A stretch of DNA of 64,000 bases from Haematobia irritans (taxonomy: Eukaryota; Arthropoda; Insecta; Diptera; Muscidae): the NCBI RefSeq assembly GCF_050003625.1, contig NC_134398.1:61760891-61824890 (forward strand). Direction: 5' to 3'. Shown piece after piece: positions 1-13,227 of the stretch (the first letter of the stretch is position 1; the number at the start of each line of letters is the position of its first letter). The notes beneath the pieces were generated by a model. That model worked only from the letters and a program-made list of their open reading frames with translations. It was not told where the DNA came from and did no database searches. A program made the position numbers and the translations under genes.

Positions 1-607
1 TAAAAAATTTTTGTCTACAAAGTGGTGAAAGGTATAATGTAGTCGCTATATCATCAAATAAGGTGATTGATTTATTGGTAACATATTTTGAAAGAGAATA
101 TCAGTAAAAACGAAATTTCCAAAAAATCGATGTTTTTCAAGCATGGAAATTTTATGCCGATGTTTTGACGAAATCGATGCTATTCATTTAAGATATTGAT
201 GTTGTGTAACATCGATGTTTAGTGGTCGGTGTCGCAGCACTAGTCGACGTTGAGGCCTGACCGGGTATGCCTGTAATATTTTTCTCTCTTGGGATTATCA
301 TAGTGTATCCACTTTTTCACTAGTAACGATTCGATGCCAAAAAAAAAAAATCATTCCTTTGGTGATATTCGACTCGCAGACACATTCTGAAAATGAAAGA
401 TATGGAAAGATATATCGCAAACTATTCCATATGTTGGCAATCTACCAATACGAGTACTAATGTGCGTAACCAATATATGTTTGTATCTAAAAATATGTTT
501 GGTTTGTAGGAAGTAAAACAGTTTGTAGACGATCTGATTTGCTTTTATTTATTTGTCACGAGCTGCAGTGTGTGCTTTTGTGACTTCGTTTGACAAGCTA
601 TCAAATA
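1..607. other. unassigned AT-rich DNA
   Basis: No open frame of note and no terminal repeat that I could pair. A run of sentences rich in AAATCGATG occurs around 115-225. I see nothing that identifies a gene or a known element here. Confidence 0.4.
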
Positions 608-1103
608 CACCGAAAAAAAGTGAACTGGTTCATAGGAAGAATGAACTACCACGCACGAAAATTGGAAATTTTACTCCACATTTCGAGATTTCCACAAAGC
701 CTTGTTAAAACCAGGAAATTTTAATGCCCTTTTCTACTTTTTAATAGCAGTTCACGAAATTACATCATATCATAGAAGGAAAAATTAACTAAAATAAAGA
801 AGAAAATCATTGGCGCCAAATCATGACCATTTTAACAATACAGTAGTTAATTCTTACTTTTTTTGGGAATCGTACGAAAAACTTCATTTGCTTTAGTTCA
901 TATTGAACTTATGTGTACGGTCATTGAACTTTATACTCACCTTTAGTTCATAAAATTTTTGAGACATACTTAAAAAAGGACGATTTCATTAAGCTGTGGA
1001 AAATTTCGATAAAAATAATAAAATTGAACTACAAGCCTATAATTTTTTCCAAAAAAAAAAGTTAAATTTAGCGTTAGTTTAACTACGGAATTTTTTTTCT
1101 GTG
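608..1103. mobile_element. MITE, family M1 (496 bp, TA target)
   Basis: The element starts CACCGAAAAAAAGTGAAC and its right end, read on the other strand, starts CACAGAAAAAAAATTCC, giving short imperfect terminal inverted repeats. It is flanked by TA at 606-607 and 1104-1105, as expected for Tc1/mariner-type mobilisation. There is no coding capacity. Related copies or fragments lie at 23319-23570 (opposite orientation), 39855-40369 and around 9275-9520, with 38505-39023 as a more distant relative. Family membership is my own comparison by eye of shared phrases such as the GAACTAAAGC / CATTTGCTTTAGTTCAT segment. Confidence 0.75.
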
Positions 1104-1293
1104 TAGATTTCCAATTTAAGACAAATCGGATACAAATTGCCATTTCCAGAAGAATTATTCACACCATCATCGGTACACGTGTTTATGAAAACAAAATATA
1201 TCTCTAGATTTTTAACATTCCGGAAAATCGGATAAAACCGATATGAACTTTTGCTCGGTAATTATAATTATCCAGCTATAGATAGTCCGAAGG

Positions 1294-2112
1294 TCAAATA
1301 TGGGGATCGGTTTATATGGGGGCTATATATAATTATTTTGGCATGATTTTTAGAGACCATATACGTACACCACGTACCGAATTTCAACCGGATCGGATGA
1401 AATTTGATACTGCAAAAGGGTCCACAAGCCAAATCTGGCGATCGGTTTATATGGGGCTATATATAATTATGGGCCGATATGAACCAATTTTTGCATGGTT
1501 ATTAGAGACCATATACTTACACAACGTACCAAATTTCAACCGCATCGGATGAATTTTGCTCCTCCAAGGGCTCTAGAGGTCAAATCCGGGGATCGGTTTA
1601 TATGGGGCTTATATATAATTACGTACCAAATTTCAACCGGATCGGATGAATTTTTCTCCTCCAGGAGGCTCCGGAGGTCAAATCTGGGGATTGGTTTATA
1701 CGGGGGCTATATATAATTTTGGAGCGATATGGACTAATTTTTGCGCGGTTATTAGAGACCATATACTTACACCACGTACCAAATTTCAACCGGATCGGAT
1801 GAAATTTGCTTTTCTAAGAGGCTCCGCAAGCCAAATGGGGGCTATACGTAAAAGTGGTCCGATATGGCCCATTTGCCATCCGACCTACATCAATAACAAC
1901 TACTTATACCAAGTTTCATGGCGATAGGTTATTTCTTTCGGAAATAAGCGTGATTTCAACGGATGTACGGACGGACGTGGCTAGATCGACTCAGAATTTC
2001 ATCACGACCCAGGATATATATACTTTATGGGGTATTAGAGCAATATTTCGATGTGTAACAAAGGGAATGACAAAGTTAATATACCCCCCCATCCTATGGT
2101 GGAGGGTATAAA
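1294..2112 (+). repeat. family A tandem-array repeat
   Basis: Repeating units begin with the phrase ATCGGTTTATATGGGGGCTA (near 1306, 1441, 1592 and 1691) and continue through ACCACGTACCAAATTTCAAC and GGATCGGATGAA. Spacings are about 135, 151 and 99 bases, so units carry deletions. The array ends in a tail containing GGACGGACGTGGCTAGATC (about 1970-1988) and stops at GGTGGAGGGTATAAA. Short open frames run through it because the unit length is near a multiple of three, but they look like repeat translation, not a gene. The same family recurs at 14290-15515, 48406-49080 and, reversed, at 60610-60800 and 61575-62470. Confidence 0.8.
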
Positions 2113-3993
<1,881 letters not shown>

Positions 3994-4008
3994 AGTTGAA
4001 TTAGAGGT

Positions 4009-4205
4009 GTGCACGTGACACGAAATTGTCATGACACGCGTGAATCACGTGAGTCGTGAATAAAATATGAAGCAACTCTCGCGAATGTGCGTGAATGGGA
4101 CTAAAATAAATATGTCGTGCGTGAGCGTGCGTGAGCGTGCGTGAGTAATAAAATCGGTTTGTGAATGTGCGTGAATAAAATTTCTGCAAAATCACGCTCA
4201 CGAAA
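4009..4205 (+). repeat. left subterminal GTGAG/GTGAAT motif cluster
   Basis: Between the left terminus and 4205 there are more than ten copies of GTGAR-type pentamers, including three tandem copies of GAGCGTGCGT around 4119-4142. Clusters of short subterminal motifs bind hAT transposases in known elements; that role here is inferred. Confidence 0.6.
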
Positions 4206-4651
4206 AAAAATTAAGATTTAAATCTTATTCGTATGTTAACTGAAATTGATTTAGCTGTCGAACTATATTTTATTTATGAATTTTGTTCCCTATTTTTCCT
4301 ATTTTTATTTATTTATTTATAAATTTGGTTTGTCCTAGCACAACAAGATTTTATATCTTATAAGTTACAGTACTAGGTAAAAATAATGTTATTTTCGCAT
4401 CACAGTCTGATAACTAACATTGCAATTGAAAGAAAAAAAAAAAATATAATAATAAAAAAAAGATGTATATATATAATAATAATTGTAAAGTATGATTGAA
4501 AAAAAAAAGTAGAAAAGAAAGCATTTAAGAATAGTAAAGTAGATAAGTAGATGGTGCAAAACAAAAATGCTTACAATTGTTAAAATTAATAATGAATTTA
4601 TATATGGATAATAAGTAAAAAATGAAAGAAGATTAAAAAAAAAAAGTTGAC

Positions 4652-7600
4652 TTAAACTTGGTTATTAAAAAATGATTGAAGTGTTTTCTTAAATTGAAAT
4701 GCATTGCTTATTAACTGAATATGGGTAGGAAGATTGTTCCAAAGACGTATTGCGCAGATCAGGAATTGATACTCAGATGCAGCATATTTATAGCGAAGTT
4801 GAGTGATCCTCTTCCCTCGATTTGATCGAGAAAATTGAAGTCTATCATACAGATATGTTGGTTCACCAGTATAAATAATATTCTGGAAAAATACAAGACA
4901 CTTGAAATTTAAAAAGCTGTCGAAAGTCATGTTGAATAGTTGGTAGGCAAATGTAGAAATTCGGTTATAGCGTTTTTTATTGAATACATATCTTGCAATA
5001 TTGTTATAAGCTACTCTTAACTTTTGCTTATCAGCGCTGCTACAGTTTCCAAATATTTCAACTCCATACAGAAGAACAGGAATAAGATACGTTTTGGATA
5101 GAAGCATTCGAGTATGATGTGGTGTTGATAATTGCACAGTCCACAAGTTACGCAACATTCCGTAGGTTTTAGCAATATTGCTTTGAATATGGTTAGTCCA
5201 AGTTAGATGCTCATTAAAAGTAACTCCCAGATTTGTTGCAGATTGAACAGTGTTTATCACCTCATTATTAATATATATCGGAAGTTGCTTGTTTATCTTG
5301 ACATTTTTCTTGTAAATAAACAAGCATTTCGATTTGGTGGGATTGATCATAAGTTCATTCGTTAGTGCCCAATTATTTATTCTTTCCAAGTCCTTATTAA
5401 TTTCTTCGATGCATACTGGCAGTTTATTAACAAATGTACTAGCATAAACTTGAACATCATCAGCATATAGGTGGACTTTGCAATACCGTAAAACTGCAGG
5501 CAGATTATTTACATACAAGCAAAATAATAGCGAATGATCCCTGTGGAACACCTTTGTTGATATTCAGCGCACTAGATTTTTGATTACAGTGATAAACAGA
5601 TTGTGTTCTGCCGCTTAAGTACGAAGAAAGAAGCCTGTAGGCAGAGTCAGAAAAGTAAAACATTTGTTTTAATTTTCGTGTTAAGATTCCATGGTTCACA
5701 GTGTCGAACGCCTTACTATGATCAAGCAGTACAAGTATAGATACCATGTTTTTTTATCCAGTTTTGATCTCAGATACTCAATTACATCCGTAAGCGCAGT
5801 GATACAACTTCTTTGAGGTCTGAATACTGATTGTTTCTCTGTTAGAAGGTTGTGCGATTTAATATATGTGTTCATTTGATTGCACATAATACGTTCCAGA
5901 ACTTTCGACAGATATGGCAGTATGGCTATGGGACGAAATTCATTTGATTTAGGCTTAGGTAAAGGAATAATTTTGGTAAATTTCCATGTCTTGGGGAAAC
6001 CAGATTTTGTGAGAATTGTATTAAAAATGAAAGTGAAATAGGGCAGGCACTTTGGAAGCAATAATTTAATGAATTTTGGACATAGTTCGTCTGTTCCTTC
6101 AGCATTTGATTTTATAGATAGGAAACATTTCAGGACTTCACATTGTTCAACACAGTTAAAACTGAATTCGATATTAGAATCATCATAATTTGATGTTATA
6201 ATCGGGTATGCTAAATCATTTGACGCATTAGTAGAAATGTATTGACGCGCAAAGATTTCGTTCAGATTATCAACATCAATATCAGCTGGCGCTGAGTGCT
6301 TTCTCCCAATACCAATTTCACGGATTACTTTCCACTTTGATCCACTATCAACTGCCATACCAAATTGTTGTCTATAGAATTCTGTTTTTGCGACTTTAAT
6401 TTTTTCGTTGACTTCACGTCTTGCATTTTTGAATTCTTCGTGTAGCTCAACAGTTTTGTAGCGTTTCCACCGTTTGTATATTAAATCACGTTTACTGATT
6501 GATATCTTAATTTCTTGATTGAACCAAGGCTGTTGTTTGGGTTTACTTTTAATGATTTTTAACGGAACGGATGCATTAAACATAGGGTTTCCATATGGAT
6601 AATTTTCAAAAGAGAACTTTCGCTTTAAAAAAAGAGAACATATTAACTAAAAAAGAGTTTACAATAAAAAAATTCTTTATTAAATAATTAATAATTTTAT
6701 TGATGTTAAAATTAAAATAATAATAGTTTCTAATGATAGAAACAACGAAATAAATATATAATAAAACAATAAAAAACAAAAAGAATCACATTTTCTTAAA
6801 AAATAAACAAAATAACTTTACGACGACAACGTATTGGCGTATTTACATCTATTTCTAATTTTTTAAGCCGTACGTCGAAACGTCGCAATTGTGTTCCGGT
6901 CTTTAATTTGTCAGCAGATTTAACCCAGTAAACAATTAGTGGCGAACAATTGTGGCGAATTCCTACTAAATAAATAAAATTCCATCAATCTAGGATTTTT
7001 TTTGAAATAGAGTACATAAAGAGCACAGTTGGATATAAAAATACGGCACCAAAAAAGAGAGTGAACAAAAAGATACGAACACAAAAAGAGAACATGTTCT
7101 CTTTAAAAGAGATGTAATGGACATCCTAATTAAACAGTGTTGATATATTTTGCTGCATGAAATTCACTTGGTCCTCCACATCATCAAAGTAATAAATATT
7201 ATCCCAAGCAATATTATTAACCATTTCATTCAGTAGGTTATAATTTAATATACGAAAGTCTCTCAACTCATATTCAATGCGTTTCTGACGGAATTTTGCG
7301 TCGTAAGTCATGAAGAGCAAGTCATGTTTAGAGAATGTTGGTGCAGACAGTTGGTCGTATAAAAGTATCTTATTCAGACATTTAACAAAAATAGCGTCGA
7401 TAAGAGTGTTTCCAGTATGTGTATAATGTGTTGGTATTGTCGTATTAATTGAGTATAAACCAAAAGTGTTCATAGATGTAGATAATATCTTATCCACAAG
7501 AAGATTGCTGTTGAAATCTCCACAGATTATGACATCATTATAGTACATTGTTGAAAGTTCAAGAGTGTCCAAAATATAAGAAGTTGGAATATTGCGATTT

Positions 7601-8007
7601 GGTCTATAAACAGTTCCAATAAGAATTTTGTCGCCATTTTCTGGATAAACTTCCAAAAACAGATATTCAATTGGACTACTGCATTCAGATTAAAATTTAA
7701 GATTTCCTCTCATTTCATTGCGTAAATACATGCATACTCCACCTGCATTGGATTCCCTATCCGCTCGAAATAGTTTGTATCCTGCTAATTCATAAATATC
7801 ATTTGATATGTTGATATGGAACCAAGTCTCGGAGACGCATATTATATCAATATTTGAGGACTGGAAAATTTCTCTAAATTCGTCCATTTTGTTATTGAGG
7901 CTCTGTGCATTAATATGTACAATTGACAAACCAGTTTTGTGTTTGGAAAGTATTCGAACCATGTTGTATAGGCCGTCATTGGAACAATGGCCATTATTAT
8001 TTATCAA
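4652..8007 (-). pseudogene. ORF2 (endonuclease + reverse transcriptase), broken
   Basis: ORF2 would nick target DNA and copy the element RNA. Endonuclease motifs are visible: HINAQSLNNK, ICVSETW, GTVYRPN and IICGDFNSN. Reverse-transcriptase motifs follow: LLDHSKAFDTVNH, NKGVPQGS and LYADDVQVY with the catalytic DD. The C-terminus ends near WNNLPTHI, a common tail motif in this group. Damage: an in-frame TAA at about 7687-7689 inside the endonuclease; a 546-bp hAT MITE at 6583-7128 between endonuclease and reverse transcriptase; a one-base change in an A-run at about 5745-5752; and a small deletion after VPQGS near 5535-5541 that removes the usual LGP. No ATG opens the frame at 8007 (the codon is TTG); the first in-frame ATG is 15 codons later. 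Confidence 0.9.
6583..7128. mobile_element. hAT MITE inside ORF2 (546 bp)
   Basis: Left end TAGGGTTTCCAT and right end, on the other strand, TAGGATGTCCAT. Flanked by the 8-bp duplication ATTAAACA (6575-6582 and 7129-7136). Removing the MITE and one 8-bp copy puts endonuclease and reverse-transcriptase halves of the host ORF2 back in one frame, which proves the boundaries. Both ends contain repeated AAAAGAGAAC motifs (for example 6609-6618, 6632-6640 and 7084-7101), probably subterminal transposase sites. No coding capacity. Confidence 0.92.
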
Positions 8008-8255
8008 GGAGGTTATATGAGAAACAACGCATTACAAGTGTTATTAGATAATCCATTATTGTTATTGATATTTTAATTCCAAGTTTAAATTTAAAATATA
8101 TTTTGTATAAATCGATTTGTCGTAGCAGTTCAATTTGAAAAAGTGTAATTTTAATGAAAAAACCGCTCAAGATCATCTAGAGATTCGATCCGCACACCTC
8201 TATCCTGTCCATTTTGCTTCACATGAACGATCCCGCGTAATGTGAATACAGCTGT

Positions 8256-8975
8256 TCATTTTTTCATTTTTTTATATTTAATCGCCGACTGGAAAATCCT
8301 GAAATTATCTTTTGTTAGGTCCTCATTAACAAAAAATATGTTGTTGCCATCAAAACCGCACATATCCAGAGTAAGTTGAGTCTTGTTATCACGCTTAAAA
8401 GTTGCGACAGATTTTAAAAACAAGTTTTTATGGACTGGGGAGCATAATTTTACTAATATTGGTCCATCATTAACTCTGGATTTAAAATTTCGTATGCGTT
8501 GAATGTTATTAATATTAGGAACTGGAATCTTCAAAGAATCACATAAGTTCCTAAATATATTAAACAGATTTTGACCCTCATATGAGGGAATGCCACAAAT
8601 TCTTAAGTTTGTGGACACATTAACATTTTCTTGGTGACTTATTTTCGATTTCAATTCATCAATTTCTAGTTTCAGTTCATTCAGTTCATTCATTGATTTA
8701 TTTGATTTTTCAATTTCATCCACTCTCATTGCTAGCTCATTTAAGTTTTTCGATAAATCAAGAAGCTTATTTTCAATAACAGACATAGCATTCGTAACGG
8801 CTTGTTCAATTTTTGCCGCTATAATTTCATTTTGTCGGGCAAATTTTTGTTCAATTAGTTGTATAAGTTTGGGTGATTTATTTTTGGATGAAATTGGAGT
8901 GTTTTCAATATTAGCTTTGCTGGCTTTGGGTGTAGAAAGCAAAGTTTTGCGTTGATTTACTATTTTGCTGCTCAT
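8256..8975 (-). CDS. ORF1 protein of the non-LTR retrotransposon
   Basis: An intact 239-residue frame from the first ATG at 8975 (protein start MSSKIVNQ). A longer frame begins at a GTG, which is not a credible start in a fly. Residues about 45-115 are rich in heptad-like E, L, I and K and should form a coiled coil (segments such as IENKLLDLSKNLNELAMRV). The second half (from about LRICGIPSYEG) resembles the RRM-plus-C-terminal arrangement of L1-type ORF1 proteins, which trimerise and coat the element RNA in the cytoplasm. No zinc knuckles are seen. It lies about 250 bases upstream of ORF2 and has no stop codon, unlike ORF2. Function is inferred from position and layout, not from a search. 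Confidence 0.75.
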   Translation of the reverse strand: MSSKIVNQRKTLLSTPKASKANIENTPISSKNKSPKLIQLIEQKFARQNEIIAAKIEQAVTNAMSVIENKLLDLSKNLNELAMRVDEIEKSNKSMNELNELKLEIDELKSKISHQENVNVSTNLRICGIPSYEGQNLFNIFRNLCDSLKIPVPNINNIQRIRNFKSRVNDGPILVKLCSPVHKNLFLKSVATFKRDNKTQLTLDMCGFDGNNIFFVNEDLTKDNFRIFQSAIKYKKMKK

Positions 8976-9044
8976 CTTAACACTGTCACTTAACACAGTT
9001 GATCAATTGGCAATTTTGTTCCCTTTGCTGATTCCCCGTTGGAA

Positions 9045-9250
9045 AATGTCGTGAGTTTCGTGAATTTGTCGTGAGTCACTGGAATAGTCGTGAATCGAGC
9101 GTGAGTCTGTAAAAGTAGTTCGTGCGTGAGTACTGCTTTTCATTTCGTGAATGTGTGTGAGTGTGAGTGACTACGACACTTATCCTGTGTGAGCGTGTGT
9201 GAATAAATATTTGGCTTCGTGAATGTGAGTGAAATTTAACTCACGCGCAC
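9045..9250 (+). repeat. right subterminal GTGAG/GTGAAT motif cluster
   Basis: The right arm of the same hAT element repeats GTGAGT, GTGAAT and CGTGAGT many times (for example 9050-9130 and 9160-9235). On the plus strand the motif has the same orientation in both arms, so the clusters are direct, not mirror images. Confidence 0.6.
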
Positions 9251-9265
9251 ACGTCTAAGTTGAAT

Positions 9266-10675
9266 ACCAACTTCACTAAAAAAAGAGTAGACCCACAAGG
9301 AAGGGAAATATTGTTTAGTATTAGATAAATTTAACTAAACGATATTACAAACGCTAATATTACAAAAATATGAAATAATTTTACGAAAAATTCAAGAATC
9401 TTGAAAATTGTTGTTGTAGTTTCGAGATATATATATTGAGTTTTGCATTTTAGAGGATTAAAAAAAATATTTTTGTTTTATGGAAAAGATTTTTCGAAAG
9501 TTAAGTAGTACCAACAAACAAGTATTTATTATGATTGTGAAAGATATAACCATACCCAAAAGGAAATGTAATTTTGAAAGGTTAAAATGACTTATACCAC
9601 TTTCAAAATTAACTTCATGACTTTATACGTTTTTCTTCTATTATTGGTTTAATGGTAATGGAAGTAAATCAATTTTTTCGTATATTCTACGCTTTCTTCT
9701 TTTAAGGAAGTTAAAAAAAAAAACATCTTATATGGAGAATTTTTTTTGAAACCTGAACCATTGTATTTTTAGCCAAGACACATCTTTTCCATTGGTGTTT
9801 TTCTTTCCGTTATCCGTTAATTCTTTAAGTTCTTGTGTCGAAATGAAATCTTTCTGAGCCATTTTTACTACCAAAATAGGAATTTCTTCTTACATAATTC
9901 TATTAAATTATAATAATGCTCAGGAATGTATAAATTGTTAGATTTTTTACGTTTTGTTCATATGAAACCAAAATTGCGATCATACCTGACCCGCTATCTG
10001 AAGACATGAAAATTGAGTAGTATTGTCTTTTGATTACGGAAAAAGTTTGTTACAAAGAAGCGCGTCTTCTAAGCTAAATAAAACTCGCATTCGATATTTT
10101 TTAATGTTAATAAGCTCTTTTCAAATCTAATAGAGGGCAATATTCCCTTCCCTTGTCGTACCAACCTTCGATCATTACATTTGGTAGACATAGACCAAAT
10201 GTAATGATTGGTAGACATAGACCATAGATAAACGCATTTTAACGCATAATTGCTCGAATCTCATATTACTGTAGCAGCTGTTGATCATATTTCCCAAAAC
10301 TGGTAGAGCTATATGAAAATGCTAAAGTCACATTTGAGAAAGTTTAAAGTCGATTTCCCCAAATTTGAATCGACATATCCACTTTTTGATTCAGATATTA
10401 ATATCATATATATTTTAGATTTATATAGAGTGTAATTACCACTGTGCACCATAGAAGCAGCGATAACAATGTCAGTGATATTTTTATTTATATTGTGTAA
10501 AAATGCGCCGGTTTGTCTAGCTGTCCCAAGCTTACGGTGATAAATTTCAATTTCGTGTCATGTTGTTGGCATTACTAATCGAAATAATTTGACTGAAGCT
10601 TTTGTTTTAGGTTCTCTTTTAACACAGAAATACCTAGAAAAATATATGTATATTTTTGTAGAATCTATAACATTC
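9266..10675. other. mostly unassigned, with an M1-like fragment
   Basis: Bases about 9275-9520 resemble the interior of the MITE at 39855-40369 (shared phrases around AACTAAACGATATTACAAACG and CGAAAAATTCAAGAA). A short direct duplication of GGTAGACATAGACCA lies near 10180-10226. The remainder shows no gene and no paired termini. Confidence 0.5.
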
Positions 10676-10683
10676 TATGACAG

Positions 10684-12060
10684 CAGCGTTGCCAGAATTG
10701 TTTCACCAAAAACCGCTAGATTTGCCCAAAAAAATAGCTAAAAAAGGCTAAAAAATGCTAAAAAATAGCTAGAAAAAAAGCTAAATTTTTTTGTATCAAA
10801 AGTCACATTTTTGATTGAAATTTAACAAACTTAAAGGCTTTATTTCACTTACAATGCATATTATTTTCATTTTAATTCCACTTCTGTGAGACTGTAACAA
10901 TATCTAAGGCATATTACCTCTGTTTGAGTATTCGATACATTTTGATTACTATCACAAATTTTTTACTGGAAGTCCTTCGTTTTGTGGGAGCTACCTTCCC
11001 AACACCTCTATTTTATTTACTTGTTATTTTAAAATATTAAATGATCTAAGCATGCTTTGGATTTGGTAAAAAAATGATTTGTCATTTTTTTAAATAAAAT
11101 TTTAGTTTGGATTTGAAATTGTGAAAAATTCGAAATACATTACTTTTATTTAAATTGTAGAAAATACCTATAGTTTACATTTCCCAGTAAAAATATTTTC
11201 CTTTTCTTCATGAGCTATCAAAGTGCTTTAGAAACGTGCTAACGCCAACTTAAATTTCCAAATTCAGACTCGACTTCAAGTAGAAATTATTGTATATATA
11301 TGTTTTTAAAATAAAGTGTTGAAAAACATCTTTTACTTTTGAACGCTATTTTGGTTTGTGGTTAAGATGCAAAAACTCCTCACATTTAAAGACTATTTCA
11401 TTAATTCTTCCTTATTTCATGAAAACATACCCATTTTTAAGTTGAATCACTTAATTATAAGGACAAAACGACTTTGTCGTCTTTTGGACAAGGAAAACAG
11501 TTTATATAAAAGAAATTATAACCAAAATTCGCGTTCGTATTTTAAGGAGACGACAATATTTTTTCAGCGCACAAAGCTATTCACATCTACTATTTTAATT
11601 TAGTAATATCGTAATAACTTTAGAATATTATAATAACATAAAAAGGATAAACGAGTCAAATGATAATATTCCCAATAATTTACTGACAGTTTATCTAACA
11701 AATTTGTATGGTAATAGTAGATTTAAAGTTTACGATAACTTTTATGTATATAATGAAAAAACTTTACAACAAGGTGTATTTGCTACAAAAATGCCCGCAT
11801 AATGGCTGGACTCATTATTAATGTTTCAACTGAGCTTTGAAATATGTGGAAACCCTTATACTTGCAGCAAAGCTTAGATAAAAACGCCGATTTATCCATA
11901 TTTCAATAGAAACATGTCGAAAATAAAAAAAGCCAAAAATAGCTCAAAAGGTCATGAAAAAAAGCCAGAAAAAAGGTAAAAGCTAAATGCATTTTTTTCC
12001 CGCTAAACGTCTTCAAAAAAAGCCAAATCTAGCGGGAAAAAAGCTAAATTGGCAACGCTG
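10684..12060. mobile_element. hAT-type non-autonomous element (1377 bp)
   Basis: Both ends read CAGCGTTGCCA inwards, and the flanks are the 8-bp duplication TATGACAG (10676-10683 and 12061-12068). CAGNGTTGCCA termini with an 8-bp duplication are characteristic of hAT elements. The arms carry repeated AGCTAAAAAA, GGCTAAAAAA and TGCTAAAAAA motifs (10716-10790) and, at the right, AAGCCA/AGCTAAA motifs (11925-12050). No transposase domain is seen. An M2 MITE fragment lies inside at about 11200-11572. Confidence 0.88.
11200..11572 (-). mobile_element. MITE family M2, fragment
   Basis: Shares with the complete M2 copy at 27862-28517 the segments CAAAGTGCTTTAGAAACG, GACTCGACTTCAAGTAGAAA and TAATTATAAGGACAA in the same order. 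It ends in TTTTTTCAGCG in place of the usual TTTTTTCAGTG. The first part of the family is missing. Confidence 0.65.
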
Positions 12061-12068
12061 TATGACAG

Positions 12069-13227
12069 TAATTCTTAAATATCAAATAGCGACATTGTTC
12101 GAGTATTAATAGATCTATAATAAAAATAAAATTGATTTCAACGATGGAATGTTCAGAAACAAATGTACACAGACTTTCGTGATAACTTTGATTTACATGA
12201 AGTATGGTGGTAATTAAGAATATTATGAATGTGCCAGGAATGACAAATATGCGTTAGAAACGAATAAAATGGATAGAATATCATAAGCGATATTAAAGCT
12301 GATAGAATCTTGATATGTCATGCTAAGTGAAAATATAAAACCAAATATGAACAAAAAGCATGTTTTTACACATTGAACAATTTTTACACAAATAAAAAAG
12401 GTTAATTTCGACCCAAACGAAGTTTGTATACAGTACTACTGTGGGCAAAAATAAAAAAAAACATTCTAATTTAATTTAAATTTTTCGCCGAAATCCATTC
12501 GTCACAGTTTTTTCTGACAGCGACATCTATACATATGCCAAATGTCACATTAATGTATATGCAAAAAGAAGAATTATGGATCGAATTTTGGTTTTGGAAA
12601 ATTCAAGCGACCGGGCTAACATTTTCTGTTAATAAAAGATATGGGCGCCTTGCTACATAGAAGTTTGTTTCGGAACAAATTTCGAAACAATTATTACGAG
12701 AATTGGAAAAATCGCATAAAGAAGATTCCTTTGAGCGACAGGAGTTATTATTTACCAGAATAAATAAAGAATTCAAAAATATTGCCCACAATATTGTAAT
12801 ACAACTTGTGATACATTTTTTGAAAAAGTCGACAGGTAACATTTTTCTAATTCTGATTCTGGCTGCCTCCGACTTGTCGCATTTTTGAAAATTCAAGTTG
12901 ACAAACTTTTCTACGTAACAAAATTTTAGAAAACGAAAAAAGTTGTAATTTTTTCTTTAATCCGCATTTTGTGACAACTGCCCAGCAAACTATTTTAGAA
13001 GTTCTTCCAAAGTCATATCTTTTAATGTACATCTGGAAATGCACTTTTAGTGACGAATTTAATTTTCTCTTCATATGAACCGTATAGAAAATTTTTATAG
13101 ATACACCATATCTTGTTTGTGTTTTTGAGAGGAAACATTTTTCAAATAAGAAAAATGTATATATCTAAATTGTAGGTTAGTCCATATGGGGTATATATTA
13201 GACAAAAAAAGGCCGATTAAATTTGTA
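12069..13227. other. unassigned DNA
   Basis: Short overlapping frames on both strands around 12600-13070 have no recognisable domain and look like chance. No paired termini. I cannot say whether this is host or decayed transposon. Confidence 0.4.

Larger units (their letters stand above)
4292..9011 (-). mobile_element. non-LTR retrotransposon, near full length (Jockey/CR1-like group)
   Basis: The element is bounded by the 13-bp direct repeat AATTTTGTTCCCT at 4279-4291 and 9012-9024, a typical variable-length target duplication of target-primed reverse transcription. On the minus strand it has a short 5' leader, ORF1 (from 8975), ORF2 with endonuclease and reverse transcriptase (to 4652), a 3' UTR and a TAAA-repeat tail at about 4302-4322. 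It sits inside the hAT element 4002-9257 and is itself split by a hAT MITE at 6583-7128. The AP-type endonuclease, a YADD reverse transcriptase box and a microsatellite tail fit the Jockey superfamily near CR1/Daphne/Kiri; the exact clade needs a tree. Confidence 0.9.
4002..9257. mobile_element. hAT-type element, outer layer of a triple nest
   Basis: The left end reads TAGAGGTGTGCACGTGA and the right end, on the other strand, TAGACGTGTGCGCGTGA, an inverted repeat with two mismatches over 17 bases. Both ends are flanked by the same 8-bp sequence AGTTGAAT (3994-4001 and 9258-9265). An 8-bp target duplication plus TAGNGGTGTG-like termini is the hAT signature. Its own DNA is only about 535 bp (4002-4291 and about 9012-9257); the rest is a later non-LTR insertion. 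It has no transposase, so it is a non-autonomous hAT element. Both arms are crowded with GTGAGT and GTGAAT motifs. Confidence 0.85.

Noticed and set aside
4652..8007. Intact LINE capable of movement
   Set aside because: ORF1 is open and both ends are present, but ORF2 has a stop, a MITE and two frame changes.
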